A stretch of 64,000 nt of DNA from PALSA-505 sp035308365 (lineage in GTDB: Bacteria; Actinomycetota; Actinomycetes; Streptosporangiales; Streptosporangiaceae). The first letter of the stretch is position 1. The number at the start of each line of letters is the position of its first letter. A program made the translations under genes and the position numbers. The notes below the pieces were generated by a model that had not been told where the DNA came from, did no database searches, and was given only the letters and a program-made list of their open reading frames with translations. The DNA is taken from positions 3,925-67,924 of the forward strand of contig DATGGU010000132.1 of assembly GCA_035308365.1 (NCBI GenBank), given 5' to 3'. Positions 18,161 to 27,591 of the stretch are shown here, piece after piece.

Positions 18161-19192
18161 GTGCCAGCCGAAGTTACCGCCAGGCCCGCGCCCACCCCGG
18201 CGCCGCGTCGCTCGGCCGTGCGCCGGGCGCTGGCGTGGGCGATCGTGAGCGTGCTGGCGCCGTCCCGGGCCGCGATGCGCGGTATCTCGCTGGCCGGGGT
18301 CATATCCATCGCCGGCAGCATCGCGACCGGCGCGGCGGTCCGGCTGAGCCAGTCCGGCCTGGGCTGCACCACCTGGCCGAACTGCACCGGGCAGAGCCTG
18401 GTGGCGGCGAGTTCCAGGCATAGCTCGCTGATGCACGCCTGGGTCGAGTTCGGCAACCGGCTGTTCGTGACCCTGGTGATGATCGTGTCCATCGTCGTGC
18501 TGGTGGCGGCCTGGCGGTACAAGGGTGATGAGCTGGGCGCCGGAACGGCGCGCCGGTGGCCACCACGGCGGCGGCTGCTGGTCGGGCTGGCCGCCGTTCA
18601 GCCGGCCGGCGTCGTGGCCCAGGCCATCCTCGGCGGGATCGTGGTGCTGACCAATCTCAGCCCGGTCAGCGTCTCCATTCACTTCCTCGCCACGATGGCG
18701 ATCCTGGCGGCCGCCGTGGCCCTGTACGACATGTTCGCCGTCGGTGCGCAGTCCGGCGCGATGGCGGTCAGGCCGGAGCTGCGCTGGCTGTCGGCCGCGC
18801 TGCTGGGCGTGACCAGCCTCATGGTCGCGGCCGGCACGGTGGTGACCGGCACCGGCCCGCTGGCCGGTGCCGCCGACGTGCCCAGGTACCGGCTGCCCCT
18901 CGAGGGGGTGACGCAGTTCCACGCCGACATCGGCTGGCTGCTCGGCGGCCTGACCGTGGCCATGGTGGTCGGGCTGCGATTCGCGGCCGCACCGCCCCCG
19001 GCCGTCCGGCTCGGCTGGCTGCTGCTGGGCCTGACCGTCCTGCAGGGAGTCATCGGCTACTCGCAGTACTTCAGCGGCCTGCCCGCCGGGCTGGTCTGGG
19101 TGCACGTGCTCGGCTCGGCCGTCATCTGGATCACCGTGCTGCGGCTGTTCTTCGCCCTGCGGCCGCGCGCGGCCACCCCAGCGGCGGGCTAG
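18161..19192 (+). CDS. ctaA: Heme A synthase (COX15/CtaA)
   Basis: CtaA oxidises heme O to heme A for cytochrome aa3 oxidase in the membrane. The 343-aa protein has eight helices. It carries the extracytoplasmic Cys motif SGLGCTTWPNCTG, conserved His residues in LMHAWVEFGNRLF, VSIHFLATMA, TQFHADIGWLL and WVHVLGSAVIW, and GTVVTGTGP. I place the start at GTG 18161: TACGAT (18148-18153) lies exactly 7 nt upstream, so the mRNA is probably leaderless. ATG 18152 and GTG 18134 are in-frame alternatives. ctaB lies about 2.3 kb downstream on the other strand. Confidence 0.92.
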   Translation: MPAEVTARPAPTPAPRRSAVRRALAWAIVSVLAPSRAAMRGISLAGVISIAGSIATGAAVRLSQSGLGCTTWPNCTGQSLVAASSRHSSLMHAWVEFGNRLFVTLVMIVSIVVLVAAWRYKGDELGAGTARRWPPRRRLLVGLAAVQPAGVVAQAILGGIVVLTNLSPVSVSIHFLATMAILAAAVALYDMFAVGAQSGAMAVRPELRWLSAALLGVTSLMVAAGTVVTGTGPLAGAADVPRYRLPLEGVTQFHADIGWLLGGLTVAMVVGLRFAAAPPPAVRLGWLLLGLTVLQGVIGYSQYFSGLPAGLVWVHVLGSAVIWITVLRLFFALRPRAATPAAG

Positions 19193-19235
19193 TTGCGAAG
19201 AGCCTGGTGCGGCCCGCGTTGAAACACGCCCAGAC

Positions 19236-19272
19236 GGCAGGCCCCGCCGGCCTGATGACGGCGGGGCCTGCC
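19236..19272. terminator. Bidirectional terminator between ctaA and the secreted protein gene
   Basis: A perfect 13-bp stem (19236-19248 with 19260-19272) and an 11-nt loop lie between two convergent genes. The arm GGCAGGCC is shared with the 5' hairpins of the window. Confidence 0.75.
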
Positions 19273-19289
19273 CGGTGCGGAGCCGGGGA

Positions 19290-19883
19290 TCAGCCGAAGT
19301 TCTCCCAGATGCCGAACGGCTGGCTGCCCAGGATGTTCTGCTGGTTGCCGCCATTGACCTTCTGCATGCTGATCACGTCGTAGCTGCCCTGAAGCCGCCC
19401 GGCGGTGGTGAATGCGCCGGCGTTGACCATCCCGTAGAACTGGTATGCCTGGGTGCCGGTCTTGGTGATGCTGATCGGGGCGATGCTGGGCGAGAGGTTG
19501 GCGTCGGCCGGCCAGGTGACCGCCACGTTGCCGCTGAGCGTGACGTCGCTCTTGACTCCGGAGCCGGTCAGGACGCCGAACATCGAGGCGCTGTAGGTCT
19601 GGCCGGTGCCGTTCAGGCTGCAGTTGCTCGCCGTCCCGTTGATCACCGCGGTCACCGAGTGCGAGGTGGTGGTCAGGGCTGGGAAGTACTGGATCGTGCC
19701 TGACCAGTTCAGGCACTCCTCAACGGGCGACCAGCCGTTCGGGCGGATGTGGCCGCTGGTGCTGGCGTAAGCGCTGCCCGCGGTGCCGAGCGCGACAGCC
19801 GCAACGCCGGCGACGGCGGCGGCCTTCACGGCGCGGCGGGAGAAAGCTGACCGGACGTGGCAGGCGATCCGCATGTGCTTCAT
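19290..19883 (-). CDS. Secreted protein of unknown function
   Basis: The 197-aa protein has a clear signal peptide (RRAVKAAAVAGVAAVALGTA, cut after SAYA). The mature part of about 150 residues is Ser/Thr/Gly/Asn-rich with alternating beta-strand pattern and only two cysteines (in EECLNW and ASNCSL), which may form one disulfide. The ATG is preceded by AGGAGG. I do not recognise the family. It is monocistronic, with a possible promoter in 19890-20135, which otherwise holds nothing I can identify. Confidence 0.8.
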   Translation of the reverse strand: MKHMRIACHVRSAFSRRAVKAAAVAGVAAVALGTAGSAYASTSGHIRPNGWSPVEECLNWSGTIQYFPALTTTSHSVTAVINGTASNCSLNGTGQTYSASMFGVLTGSGVKSDVTLSGNVAVTWPADANLSPSIAPISITKTGTQAYQFYGMVNAGAFTTAGRLQGSYDVISMQKVNGGNQQNILGSQPFGIWENFG

Positions 19884-20135
19884 TGGTCCTCCTTAGGTAG
19901 TTTCTGACCTGACTGCAGCCTGCTCCCACGCCGGGGGCCGGGACATCCGTGGTGACCACAGATCCAGCCCGGATGGGGCACGGATCTGCCACGGATCCGG
20001 AGTCACATGCTTGAGGCGCCTGCTCGCTCCGCGGCGGCCGGGATCAGCGAAATCTCAGCAGGCCGGAAGGGTTATCCGGCGGACCCGGCGAGCAAGATCA
20101 CTGACCTGGGCCGACGGTTTCGCCGGCTCCTGCTG

Positions 20136-21485
20136 CTAAGTCCGGGGCGGCTGGCCCTGCCCGGGCGGTGGCGATCCCGGCGGGCTCTGCTGCGACGGTA
20201 GCCAGGGCTGCCGGGGCGGGAGAACCGGTGGTGGCATGGGGGCGGCGAACGACTGGCCGTGGGCCAGGCCGGACGCGCCGTTCACCGCCCAGGGCGGTGA
20301 CGGCGGGGCCGGCTGGTAGCTGAGGAAGGCGCCGCGGGCCACCTGCATGAGGCCGAGCAGCGCCTGCTGGCGCTGGGCGAAGCCGCCGGGGTCGATCACC
20401 TGGCGCTCGGCGCGCTGGTGCAGCAGGGCGAGTTCGGTGGCGGCGAGCTGATAGTCGGTCATGGCGGCCCCGGCCGGCCTGCCGCCGGTGCTGCGCGCCC
20501 AGGCCCGGGCCCGGCGGCGGCCCTCCAGGCTGCCCAGCATGTACACGTCGCCCATTGTGATCAGCCCGGTGGGGATGTACCCGGGCAGCACCCGCCAGAT
20601 CAGCCTGACGATCCGGCGCCGGTCGGCCACCAGTATCACCATGAGCCCGATGAACACGCAGAACAGGACGCCATAGGCGGCCCCGACGCCGCCGAAGCCG
20701 AACTTGGTGAGCCCGTTCCAGGTGCCATGCAGGATGACCGCGCCGAGCCAGCCGAGCGGCAGCGCCCACCAGGCACGGCGGCGCGAGGCCGCGTAGGCCA
20801 CGCCCAGGCCGGTCATCGAGGTGAAGATCGGGTGGGTGAACGGGGACAGCACCCCGCGCAGCACGAACGTGAACTCCAGCAGGTGCGCCCCGCCGGCCGT
20901 CGGCTGCACCACGGCCTCGATGTAGTAGCCGATGTTCTCGGTCATGGCGAAGCCGAGGCCCACCATCGCGGCGTAGATGATGCCGTCGGTGGGTCCGTCG
21001 AGCTCGCCGCGGCGGCGCCACAGCATGCCGAACAGGAAGGCGCCCTTGAGGGTTTCCTCGACCACCGGGGCGCCGAACGTGGCCGAGATGTAGTCGCCGT
21101 TCGACGTGCCGAGCGCGGGCTGGGTGATGAACACCAGGCCCAGCGTGTTGATGATCAGCGCGAACAGCGCGGCGACCCCGGCACCCCACAGGAACGCGAA
21201 CGCCAGGTGCGCCCTGGGCTCGGGCTCCAGCCGGTCGAGCAGCAGCACGAGGGACACGAACAGCGGCACCGGCACCAGTGCGAACGGCAGTGCGATGAAG
21301 AACGGCGCGACGCTGTGCTGCCCGCTGCCCAGGCTCTCCAGCAGGTCCGCACCGAGGGCGACCAGGGCACATGCCGCGGCGAGCACGGTACCCACGGTCA
21401 GCCCTACCCGTGCCCGGCCGGGCGTCCGGTCCTCGATGACAGCCTTGGGGTCAAAGGCCGGCGTAGCCCGCGCCATGACCGGCAT
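20136..21485 (-). CDS. prsW: PrsW-type intramembrane glutamic protease
   Basis: The 449-aa protein has about eight to ten helices. It carries the PrsW/M82 signatures: VVEETLKG (EExxK), FAMTENIGYY (E-N pair), SPFTHPIFTSM (His) and HGTWNGL (His), all in or near membrane segments between residues about 140 and 260. PrsW cleaves anti-sigma factors in Bacillus; the target here is unknown. A 130-residue cytoplasmic tail rich in Pro/Gln follows the last helix and is variable by nature. The gene sits between ctaA and ctaB, and its stop side faces the gene at 19290. Confidence 0.88.
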   Translation of the reverse strand: MPVMARATPAFDPKAVIEDRTPGRARVGLTVGTVLAAACALVALGADLLESLGSGQHSVAPFFIALPFALVPVPLFVSLVLLLDRLEPEPRAHLAFAFLWGAGVAALFALIINTLGLVFITQPALGTSNGDYISATFGAPVVEETLKGAFLFGMLWRRRGELDGPTDGIIYAAMVGLGFAMTENIGYYIEAVVQPTAGGAHLLEFTFVLRGVLSPFTHPIFTSMTGLGVAYAASRRRAWWALPLGWLGAVILHGTWNGLTKFGFGGVGAAYGVLFCVFIGLMVILVADRRRIVRLIWRVLPGYIPTGLITMGDVYMLGSLEGRRRARAWARSTGGRPAGAAMTDYQLAATELALLHQRAERQVIDPGGFAQRQQALLGLMQVARGAFLSYQPAPPSPPWAVNGASGLAHGQSFAAPMPPPVLPPRQPWLPSQQSPPGSPPPGQGQPPRT

Positions 21486-21512
21486 GGTACTGGCAGGCCG
21501 GCCCCCGGTGAG

Positions 21513-22394
21513 TCATCGCAGTAGCGGGCTGACCGCCACGGCGAGGAAAAGCAGCGCCAGGTAGGCGTTGGACCAGTGGAACAGGCGCATCGGGCGCAGC
21601 GCGATGCCGGATTCGCCGGAGCGCACACGGTTGTGCAGCCGGTAGGCCTCGCGCAGGAAGAGCACGCCCAGCACAGCGGCGACCGCCAGGTAGACCACCA
21701 GGCCCGGCCCGCCCGGTGGCCAGATCAGCAGCGAGCAGCAGATGGTCAGCCAGGCGTACCAGAGGATCCGGCCGGTCACCGCCCGCTCGGCCGCCACGAC
21801 CGGGAGCATCGGCACGCCGGCCGCCGCGTAGTCCTCCTTGAACCGCATCGCCAGCGCCCAGGTGTGCGGCGGGGTCCAGAAGAACACGACGCCGAACAGA
21901 GCGAACGGTGCCAGGGCGAGCCGTCCGGTGACCGCGGTCCAGCCGACCAGCACCGGCATGCAGCCCGCGATCCCACCCCAGACCACATTCTGTGCCGTGC
22001 GCCGCTTCAGTAGCAGCGAGTACCCGAAGACATAGAACGCGCAGGCGAACAGCGCCAGCCCCGAGGCCAGCCAGTTCACACCGAACCCGAGCCAGCAGGT
22101 GGAGCCGGCCACGAGCAGCAGGCCGAAGACCAGCGCCTCGCGTGCGCTGACCTCGGCCTTGGCCAGCGGGCGGCGTCTGGTCCTGCGCATCTTCGCGTCG
22201 ATGTCGCGGTCGATGTAGCAGTTCAGCACGTTGGCGCCGGCGGCCGAGGCCGTTCCGCCGATCAGGGTCGCCACCACCAGCCAGAGCCTGGGCAGGCCGT
22301 GGGCGGCGAGGAACATGGCTGGCAGCGTGGTGATGAGCAGCAACTCGATGATGCGCGGCTTGGTCAGCGCGACGTAGGCGCGCAGTCGGGTCAT
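21513..22394 (-). CDS. ctaB: Protoheme IX farnesyltransferase (heme O synthase)
   Basis: CtaB transfers a farnesyl group to heme b, making heme O for CtaA. The 293-aa protein opens MTRLRAYVALTKPRIIELLL. It has the prenyl-diphosphate binding NCYIDRDIDAKMRRTRRRPL and YSLLLKRRTAQNVVWGGIAG, plus FFWTPPHTWALAMRFKEDY. Nine helices are expected. The frame extends 55 codons upstream without family similarity, so I use ATG 22394. It is divergent from tkt across a 299-bp interval. Confidence 0.95.
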   Translation of the reverse strand: MTRLRAYVALTKPRIIELLLITTLPAMFLAAHGLPRLWLVVATLIGGTASAAGANVLNCYIDRDIDAKMRRTRRRPLAKAEVSAREALVFGLLLVAGSTCWLGFGVNWLASGLALFACAFYVFGYSLLLKRRTAQNVVWGGIAGCMPVLVGWTAVTGRLALAPFALFGVVFFWTPPHTWALAMRFKEDYAAAGVPMLPVVAAERAVTGRILWYAWLTICCSLLIWPPGGPGLVVYLAVAAVLGVLFLREAYRLHNRVRSGESGIALRPMRLFHWSNAYLALLFLAVAVSPLLR

Positions 22395-22693
22395 CGGGTC
22401 CTCAAGTGGGTAGGCTGCCAGCGCCCTTGCCGTACGGAGGGCGTGGTTGCGGCCAAAGCGCTGCGCCAGCGCCCCGTCCGCGCCAGCCTCTCCGACACAG
22501 TGTAGTAGGACCGGCCGGCCTGGCCTCCGGCGGGTAGCTCCGGCCGGAGCGGGTAGCAACAGTCAACCCGCTGTTCGGCCGCCGGTAACCCGGGGCGAAG
22601 GTAGCTGGGCCGGCCCGGCGATAGGCTCTGGTTGCGACGGCGGGACGGCGGCCACGGGGCTGCCTCCCGGCAGGAAGCGCACGATGAAAAGAG
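22395..22693. promoter_or_regulatory. Divergent ctaB/tkt promoter interval
   Basis: No gene is supported here. TAGGCT at 22622-22627 is a plausible -10 for the tkt operon, giving a leader of about 60 nt. I see no clear operator. Confidence 0.35.
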
Positions 22694-24808
22694 ATGGGTG
22701 ATCTCACGGTGACCAGCCAGGGCGACTTCGAGTGGACTGATGCCGATCGCCGGGCGGTGGACCTGGTCAGGGTCCTGGCCATGGACGCGGTACAGAAAGC
22801 CGGCTCCGGGCACCCCGGCACCGCGATGAGCCTGGCGCCCGCGGCGTACCTGCTGTTCCAGCGGATCCTGCGGCACGACCCGGCCGACCCGCACTGGCCC
22901 GGGCGGGACAGGTTCGTGCTGTCCTGCGGGCACTCCAGCCTCACCCTGTACATCCAGCTCTACCTGTCCGGTTACGGCCTCACGCTGGATGACCTGAAGG
23001 CCTACCGGGAGTGGGGCAGCATCACTCCCGGCCACCCGGAGCACGGGCTTACCCCGGGGGTGGAGACGACGACCGGGCCGCTCGGGCAGGGCATCGCGAC
23101 CGCCGTCGGCTTCGCCATGGCGGCGCGGCGTGAGCGCGGCCTGTTCGACCCGGGCGCCGCGCCGGGGACCAGCCCGTTCGACCACCACGTCTACGTGTTC
23201 GTGTCCGACGGCGACATCGAGGAGGGCATCAGCCACGAGGCTTCCTCGCTCGCCGCACACCAGCAGCTCGGCAACCTCATCGTGCTGTACGACGACAACA
23301 ACATCTCCATCGAAGACAACACGAACATCGCCAAGTCGGAGGATGTGGCTGCCCGTTACGAGGCGTACGGATGGCATGTGCAACGCCTGAGCTGGCGGAC
23401 CCCGGACGGCTATGTGGAGGACCCCGCGGAGCTTTACCGGGCGATCCTGGCCGCCCGCGAGCGCACCGACCGGCCCTCCTTCATCGCGCTGCGCACCATC
23501 ATCGCCTGGCCGGCCCCGAACAAGCAGAACACCGGCGAGGCCCACGGAGCCGCGCTCGGCGAAGCGGAGGTGGCGGCTACCAAGGAGATCCTGCACTTCG
23601 ATCCCGCGGTGAACTTCCCCGCCGAGGACGAGGCGGTCAGCCACGCCCGCCGGGTCGCCGAGCGGGGCAAGCGGGCCCATGCGGAGTGGGACGAGAGGTT
23701 CGCCGCCTGGGCGGCGGCGAACCCGGAGCGCAGGGAGCTGTTCGAACGGCTGGCCGCGGGCACTCACCCCGACGGCTGGGCCAGCGTGCTGCCGTCCTTC
23801 CCGCCGGACCAGAAGGGCGTGTCCACCCGGAAGGCATCGGGCGCGGTGCTGAACGCGCTGGCGCCGGTGCTGCCCGAACTGTGGGGCGGTTCGGCGGACC
23901 TGGCCGGCAGCAACGACACCACGATGAAGGGAGAGCCGTCCTTCATCCCGGTGGAGCACCAGACGGCGATGTTTCCCGGCAGCCCGTTCGGGCGCACACT
24001 GCACTTCGGCATCAGGGAACACACCATGGGCGCGATCTGCAACGGTATCGCGCTGCACGGCGGGACCCGCCCCTACGGCGGCACCTTCCTGGTCTTCAGC
24101 GACTACATGCGGCCGGCCGTCCGGATCGCGGCGCTGATGCGGGTGGGCGTCACGTTCGTGTGGACCCACGACTCGATCGGCCTCGGTGAGGACGGCCCTA
24201 CCCACCAGCCGGTGGAGCAGCTGTGGGCGCTGCGGGGCATCCCTGGATTCGAGGTGGTCAGGCCGGGCGACGCGAACGAGACGACGGTCGCCTGGCGGAC
24301 GATCATCGAGCGCAACAAGCCGGCCGGGCTGTGCCTGACCAGGCAGAACATACCCGTGTTCGACCGGTCAGGGGAGGTGGCAAGCGCGGAGGGCGTGGCC
24401 CGCGGCGGGTATGTGCTCGCCGAGGCCGCCGGTGGCGACCCGGCCGTGATCATCATTGCCACCGGCAGTGAGGTGCCGATCGCGATGGCCGCCAGGGACC
24501 TGCTGCAGGGCGAGGGAACGCCCACCCGGGTCGTGTCCATGCCGTGCGTCGAGTGGTTCAGGGAGCAGGACCAGGGCTACCGCGACCAGGTGCTGCCACC
24601 GCGGGCACGGGCGCGGGTGTCGGTCGAGGCCGGCATTGCCCAGGGCTGGCACGAGTTCACCGGCGACGCCGGGGAATGTGTCAGCTTGGAGCACTTCGGC
24701 GCGTCGGCGGCATACCAGACCCTGTACCAGGAGTTTGGATTCACCGCGGAGCGGGTGGCTGCTGCGGCGCGCTCCAGCATCGCACGCACCAACGGCTCGG
24801 AAGGATGA
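22694..24808 (+). CDS. tkt: Transketolase
   Basis: The thiamine diphosphate enzyme of the non-oxidative pentose phosphate pathway. At 704 aa it has KAGSGHPGTAMSLAP (about 36-50), HPEHG..PGVETTTGPLGQG, the ThDP/Mg motif VSDGDIEEG...NLIVLYDDNNISIEDN, GIREHTMGAICNG and HDSIGLGEDGPTHQPVE. The start may be ATG 22694 or GTG 22709; the latter gives the usual MTSQGDFEW. First gene of tkt-tal-zwf-opcA-pgl, the standard actinobacterial order, with a 7-nt gap to tal. Confidence 0.97.
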   Translation: MGDLTVTSQGDFEWTDADRRAVDLVRVLAMDAVQKAGSGHPGTAMSLAPAAYLLFQRILRHDPADPHWPGRDRFVLSCGHSSLTLYIQLYLSGYGLTLDDLKAYREWGSITPGHPEHGLTPGVETTTGPLGQGIATAVGFAMAARRERGLFDPGAAPGTSPFDHHVYVFVSDGDIEEGISHEASSLAAHQQLGNLIVLYDDNNISIEDNTNIAKSEDVAARYEAYGWHVQRLSWRTPDGYVEDPAELYRAILAARERTDRPSFIALRTIIAWPAPNKQNTGEAHGAALGEAEVAATKEILHFDPAVNFPAEDEAVSHARRVAERGKRAHAEWDERFAAWAAANPERRELFERLAAGTHPDGWASVLPSFPPDQKGVSTRKASGAVLNALAPVLPELWGGSADLAGSNDTTMKGEPSFIPVEHQTAMFPGSPFGRTLHFGIREHTMGAICNGIALHGGTRPYGGTFLVFSDYMRPAVRIAALMRVGVTFVWTHDSIGLGEDGPTHQPVEQLWALRGIPGFEVVRPGDANETTVAWRTIIERNKPAGLCLTRQNIPVFDRSGEVASAEGVARGGYVLAEAAGGDPAVIIIATGSEVPIAMAARDLLQGEGTPTRVVSMPCVEWFREQDQGYRDQVLPPRARARVSVEAGIAQGWHEFTGDAGECVSLEHFGASAAYQTLYQEFGFTAERVAAAARSSIARTNGSEG

Positions 24809-24815
24809 CGCAGAG

Positions 24816-25940
24816 ATGACCTCCAACCCCGATAACACGCTGCAGGCGCTAGCCGACGCGGGAGTCTCCATCTGGCTGGACGACATCAGCCGGGAGCGGC
24901 TGCGCACCGGGAACCTGCAGGCGCTGATCCGTGACATGCACGTGGTCGGCGTGACCTCCAACCCCACGATCTTCGCGCACGCGCTGAGTTCGGGCGATGC
25001 CTACGACGCACAGATCGCCGACCTGGCCCTCCGGAGGGTCTCGGTGGACGAGGCCACCCGGGCCATCACCACCTTTGACATCCGGTGGGCCGCCGACGTG
25101 CTCCGGCCGGTCTACGACGCGACCGGCGGCCTGGACGGCAAGGTGTCGCTCGAGGTGGACCCGCGGCTGGCCAAGGACACGGCCAAGACCATCGCCGAGG
25201 CGAGGGCGCTGTGGTGGATGGTGGACCGGCCCAACATGTTCGTCAAGATCCCGGCCACCGCCGAGGGTGTGCCGGCGATCGCGCAGTGCCTGGCCGAGGG
25301 AATCAGCATCAACGTCACGCTGATCTTCTCGCTGGAGCGGTACGGCGAGGTGATCGACGCGTTCATGACCGGCCTCGAACGGGCCGCCGAGGCGGGCCTC
25401 GACCTGTCGGCGATCCACTCGGTCGCCTCGTTCTTCGTCAGCCGGGTGGACACCGAGGTGGACAACCGGCTGGACAAGCTGGGCACGCCGGAGGCCCATG
25501 AGCTGCGCGGCAAGGCGGCCATCGCCAACGCCCGGCTGGCCTACGAGCTGTACGAGGAGCGGTTCGGCTCGGAGCGCTGGGCGGCGCTGCGGGCCAAGGG
25601 GGCTAACCCGCAGCGCCCGCTGTGGGCCTCGACGAGCACCAAGGACCCGGCGTTCGACGACACGATGTACGTGATGGAACTGGTGGCGCCCGGCACGGTG
25701 AACACGATGCCCGAGGCCACGCTGCACGCCACGGCCGCGCACGGGAAGCTGCACGGCAACACCGCGGCGGGCGGCTACGCCGAGGCCGGCCAGGTGTTCG
25801 ACCGGCTGGAGCAGCTCGGCATCGGCTACACCGACGTGGTCGCCGTCCTCGAAGAGGAGGGCGTGGCCAAGTTCGAGGCGTCCTGGAAGGAACTGGCCGA
25901 CACGATCTCGCGGGAAATGGAACCGTACCGCTCCAGCTAG
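24816..25940 (+). CDS. tal: Transaldolase
   Basis: The 374-aa protein is of the long actinobacterial type. It has SIWLDDISRERLRTGNL near the N-terminus, VTSNPTIFA, VSLEVDPRLAKDT and the Schiff-base Lys in FVKIPATAEG. Further on come GISINVTLIFS, ASFFVSRVDTEVD and PLWASTSTKDPAF. It exchanges a dihydroxyacetone unit between sedoheptulose-7-P and glyceraldehyde-3-P. GGAAGG lies 11 nt upstream of the ATG, inside the tkt stop region. Confidence 0.97.
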   Translation: MTSNPDNTLQALADAGVSIWLDDISRERLRTGNLQALIRDMHVVGVTSNPTIFAHALSSGDAYDAQIADLALRRVSVDEATRAITTFDIRWAADVLRPVYDATGGLDGKVSLEVDPRLAKDTAKTIAEARALWWMVDRPNMFVKIPATAEGVPAIAQCLAEGISINVTLIFSLERYGEVIDAFMTGLERAAEAGLDLSAIHSVASFFVSRVDTEVDNRLDKLGTPEAHELRGKAAIANARLAYELYEERFGSERWAALRAKGANPQRPLWASTSTKDPAFDDTMYVMELVAPGTVNTMPEATLHATAAHGKLHGNTAAGGYAEAGQVFDRLEQLGIGYTDVVAVLEEEGVAKFEASWKELADTISREMEPYRSS

Positions 25941-25987
25941 CTAGCAGCGGGCCGGTACCAGCACCGGGTCTGTTTGGAAGGAGCAGC

Positions 25988-27574
25988 ATGACCACACCGG
26001 CCAGCGCGGCCGGCGGCCCAGGGTCTGGGACGCCCGGTGCCGCCAACCCGCTGCGGGACCCACGCGACCGGCGCATTCCCAGGGTGGCCGGCCCGTGCGT
26101 GCTCGTCATGTTCGGCGTCACCGGCGACCTGGCGCGCAAGAAACTGCTGCCCGCGATCTACGACCTCGCCAACCGTGGCCTGCTGCCGCCGGGCTTCTCG
26201 CTGGTCGGCTTCGCCCGGCGGGCCTGGGAGCACGAAGACTTCGCCCAGGTCACCTACGAGGCGGTCAAGGAGCACGCGCGCACCCCGTTCCGTGACACCG
26301 TCTGGCAGCAGGTCAGCGAGGGCGTGCGGTTCGTGCCCGGGGAGTTCGGCGACGACAGCGCGTTCGACCGGCTGGCCGAGTGCGTGACGCGGCTCGACGC
26401 CGAGCGCGGCACCGGCGGCAATTACGCCTTCTACCTGTCGATCCCGCCGAAGTCCTTCCCTGACGTCGTCCGCCAGCTCAAGCGATCCGGGCTGTCAGAC
26501 CCCGGCGAGCGCCGTGATGACGGCCACCAGCCCTGGCGGCGGGTGGTGATCGAGAAACCGTTCGGCCACGACCTGGCCAGCGCCAGGGAGCTCAACTCGA
26601 TACTCGACGCGGTGTTCCCGGCGCACTCCGTCTTCCGGATCGACCACTATCTCGGCAAGGAGACGGTGCAGAACATCCTGGCGCTGCGGTTCGCCAACAC
26701 GCTCTTCGAGCCGATCTGGAACCGCAGCTACGTGGACCATGTGCAGATCACCATGGCCGAGGACATCGGGATCGGCGGCCGGGCCGGCTACTACGACGGG
26801 ATCGGCGCGGCCCGTGACGTGATCCAGAACCACCTGCTGCAACTCCTGGCGCTCACCGCCATGGAGGAACCACTGTCGTTCGACGCCGACTCGCTGCGGA
26901 TGGAGAAGGAGAAGGCGCTGTCGGCCATCAGGCTGCCGGGCGACCTGGCCACGGGCACCGCCCGCGGGCAGTACACGGCAGGCTGGCAGGGTGGCGTCGA
27001 GGTCCCCGGCTTCCTCGAAGAGGAGGGTATCGCCCCGGACTCGCGGACCGAGACCTACGCGGCGATACGGCTCGGGGTGGACACCAGGCGCTGGGCCGGG
27101 GTGCCGTTCTTCCTGCGTACCGGCAAGCGGCTGCCGCGGCGGATGACCGAGATCGCGCTGGTGTTCCAGCGGGCGCCGCACCTGCCGTTCACCGCCACCG
27201 ATACCGAGGAACTCGGCGAGAACTCGCTGGTGATCCGGGTGCAGCCGGACGAGGGCGTGACCGTCAGGTTCGGCTCCAAGGTGCCGGGCTCGGCGATGGA
27301 GGTCCGCGACGTGAACATGGACTTCGCCTACGGCGAGTCCTTCACCGAGTCCAGTCCGGAGGCCTACGAGCGGCTGCTGATTGACGTGCTCATCGGCGAC
27401 CCACCGCTGTTCCCCCGTCAGGAGGAGGTCGAGCTGTCCTGGCGGATCCTCGACCCGATCGAGCAGTTCTGGGCGGAGCACACCAAGCCGGAGCCCTACC
27501 CGGCGGGCACGGCGGGCCCGGCGTCCGCGGACGCTCTCATGGCCATGTCCGGGCGCGCCTGGCGCCGTCTGTAA
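25988..27574 (+). CDS. zwf: Glucose-6-phosphate 1-dehydrogenase
   Basis: The 528-aa protein has the NADP-binding FGVTGDLARKKLLPAIYDL (about 41-60), VIEKPFGHDL, the active-site RIDHYLGKETVQN and WEGVP-like WAGVPFFLRTGKRL. It ends DPIEQFWAEHTKPEPYPAGT. It commits glucose-6-P to the oxidative pentose phosphate path and supplies NADPH. The ATG at 25988 follows a GAAGGAG site; the longer frame through tal is not coding. OpcA, encoded next, is the known assembly partner of Zwf in actinobacteria. Confidence 0.97.
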   Translation: MTTPASAAGGPGSGTPGAANPLRDPRDRRIPRVAGPCVLVMFGVTGDLARKKLLPAIYDLANRGLLPPGFSLVGFARRAWEHEDFAQVTYEAVKEHARTPFRDTVWQQVSEGVRFVPGEFGDDSAFDRLAECVTRLDAERGTGGNYAFYLSIPPKSFPDVVRQLKRSGLSDPGERRDDGHQPWRRVVIEKPFGHDLASARELNSILDAVFPAHSVFRIDHYLGKETVQNILALRFANTLFEPIWNRSYVDHVQITMAEDIGIGGRAGYYDGIGAARDVIQNHLLQLLALTAMEEPLSFDADSLRMEKEKALSAIRLPGDLATGTARGQYTAGWQGGVEVPGFLEEEGIAPDSRTETYAAIRLGVDTRRWAGVPFFLRTGKRLPRRMTEIALVFQRAPHLPFTATDTEELGENSLVIRVQPDEGVTVRFGSKVPGSAMEVRDVNMDFAYGESFTESSPEAYERLLIDVLIGDPPLFPRQEEVELSWRILDPIEQFWAEHTKPEPYPAGTAGPASADALMAMSGRAWRRL

Positions 27575-27591
27575 GGGGAGGGCGAACCGCG

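Noticed and set aside
17426..19354. 642-codon minus-strand frame
   Set aside because: Antisense of the EamA and ctaA genes, Gln/His/Gly-rich, no motif.
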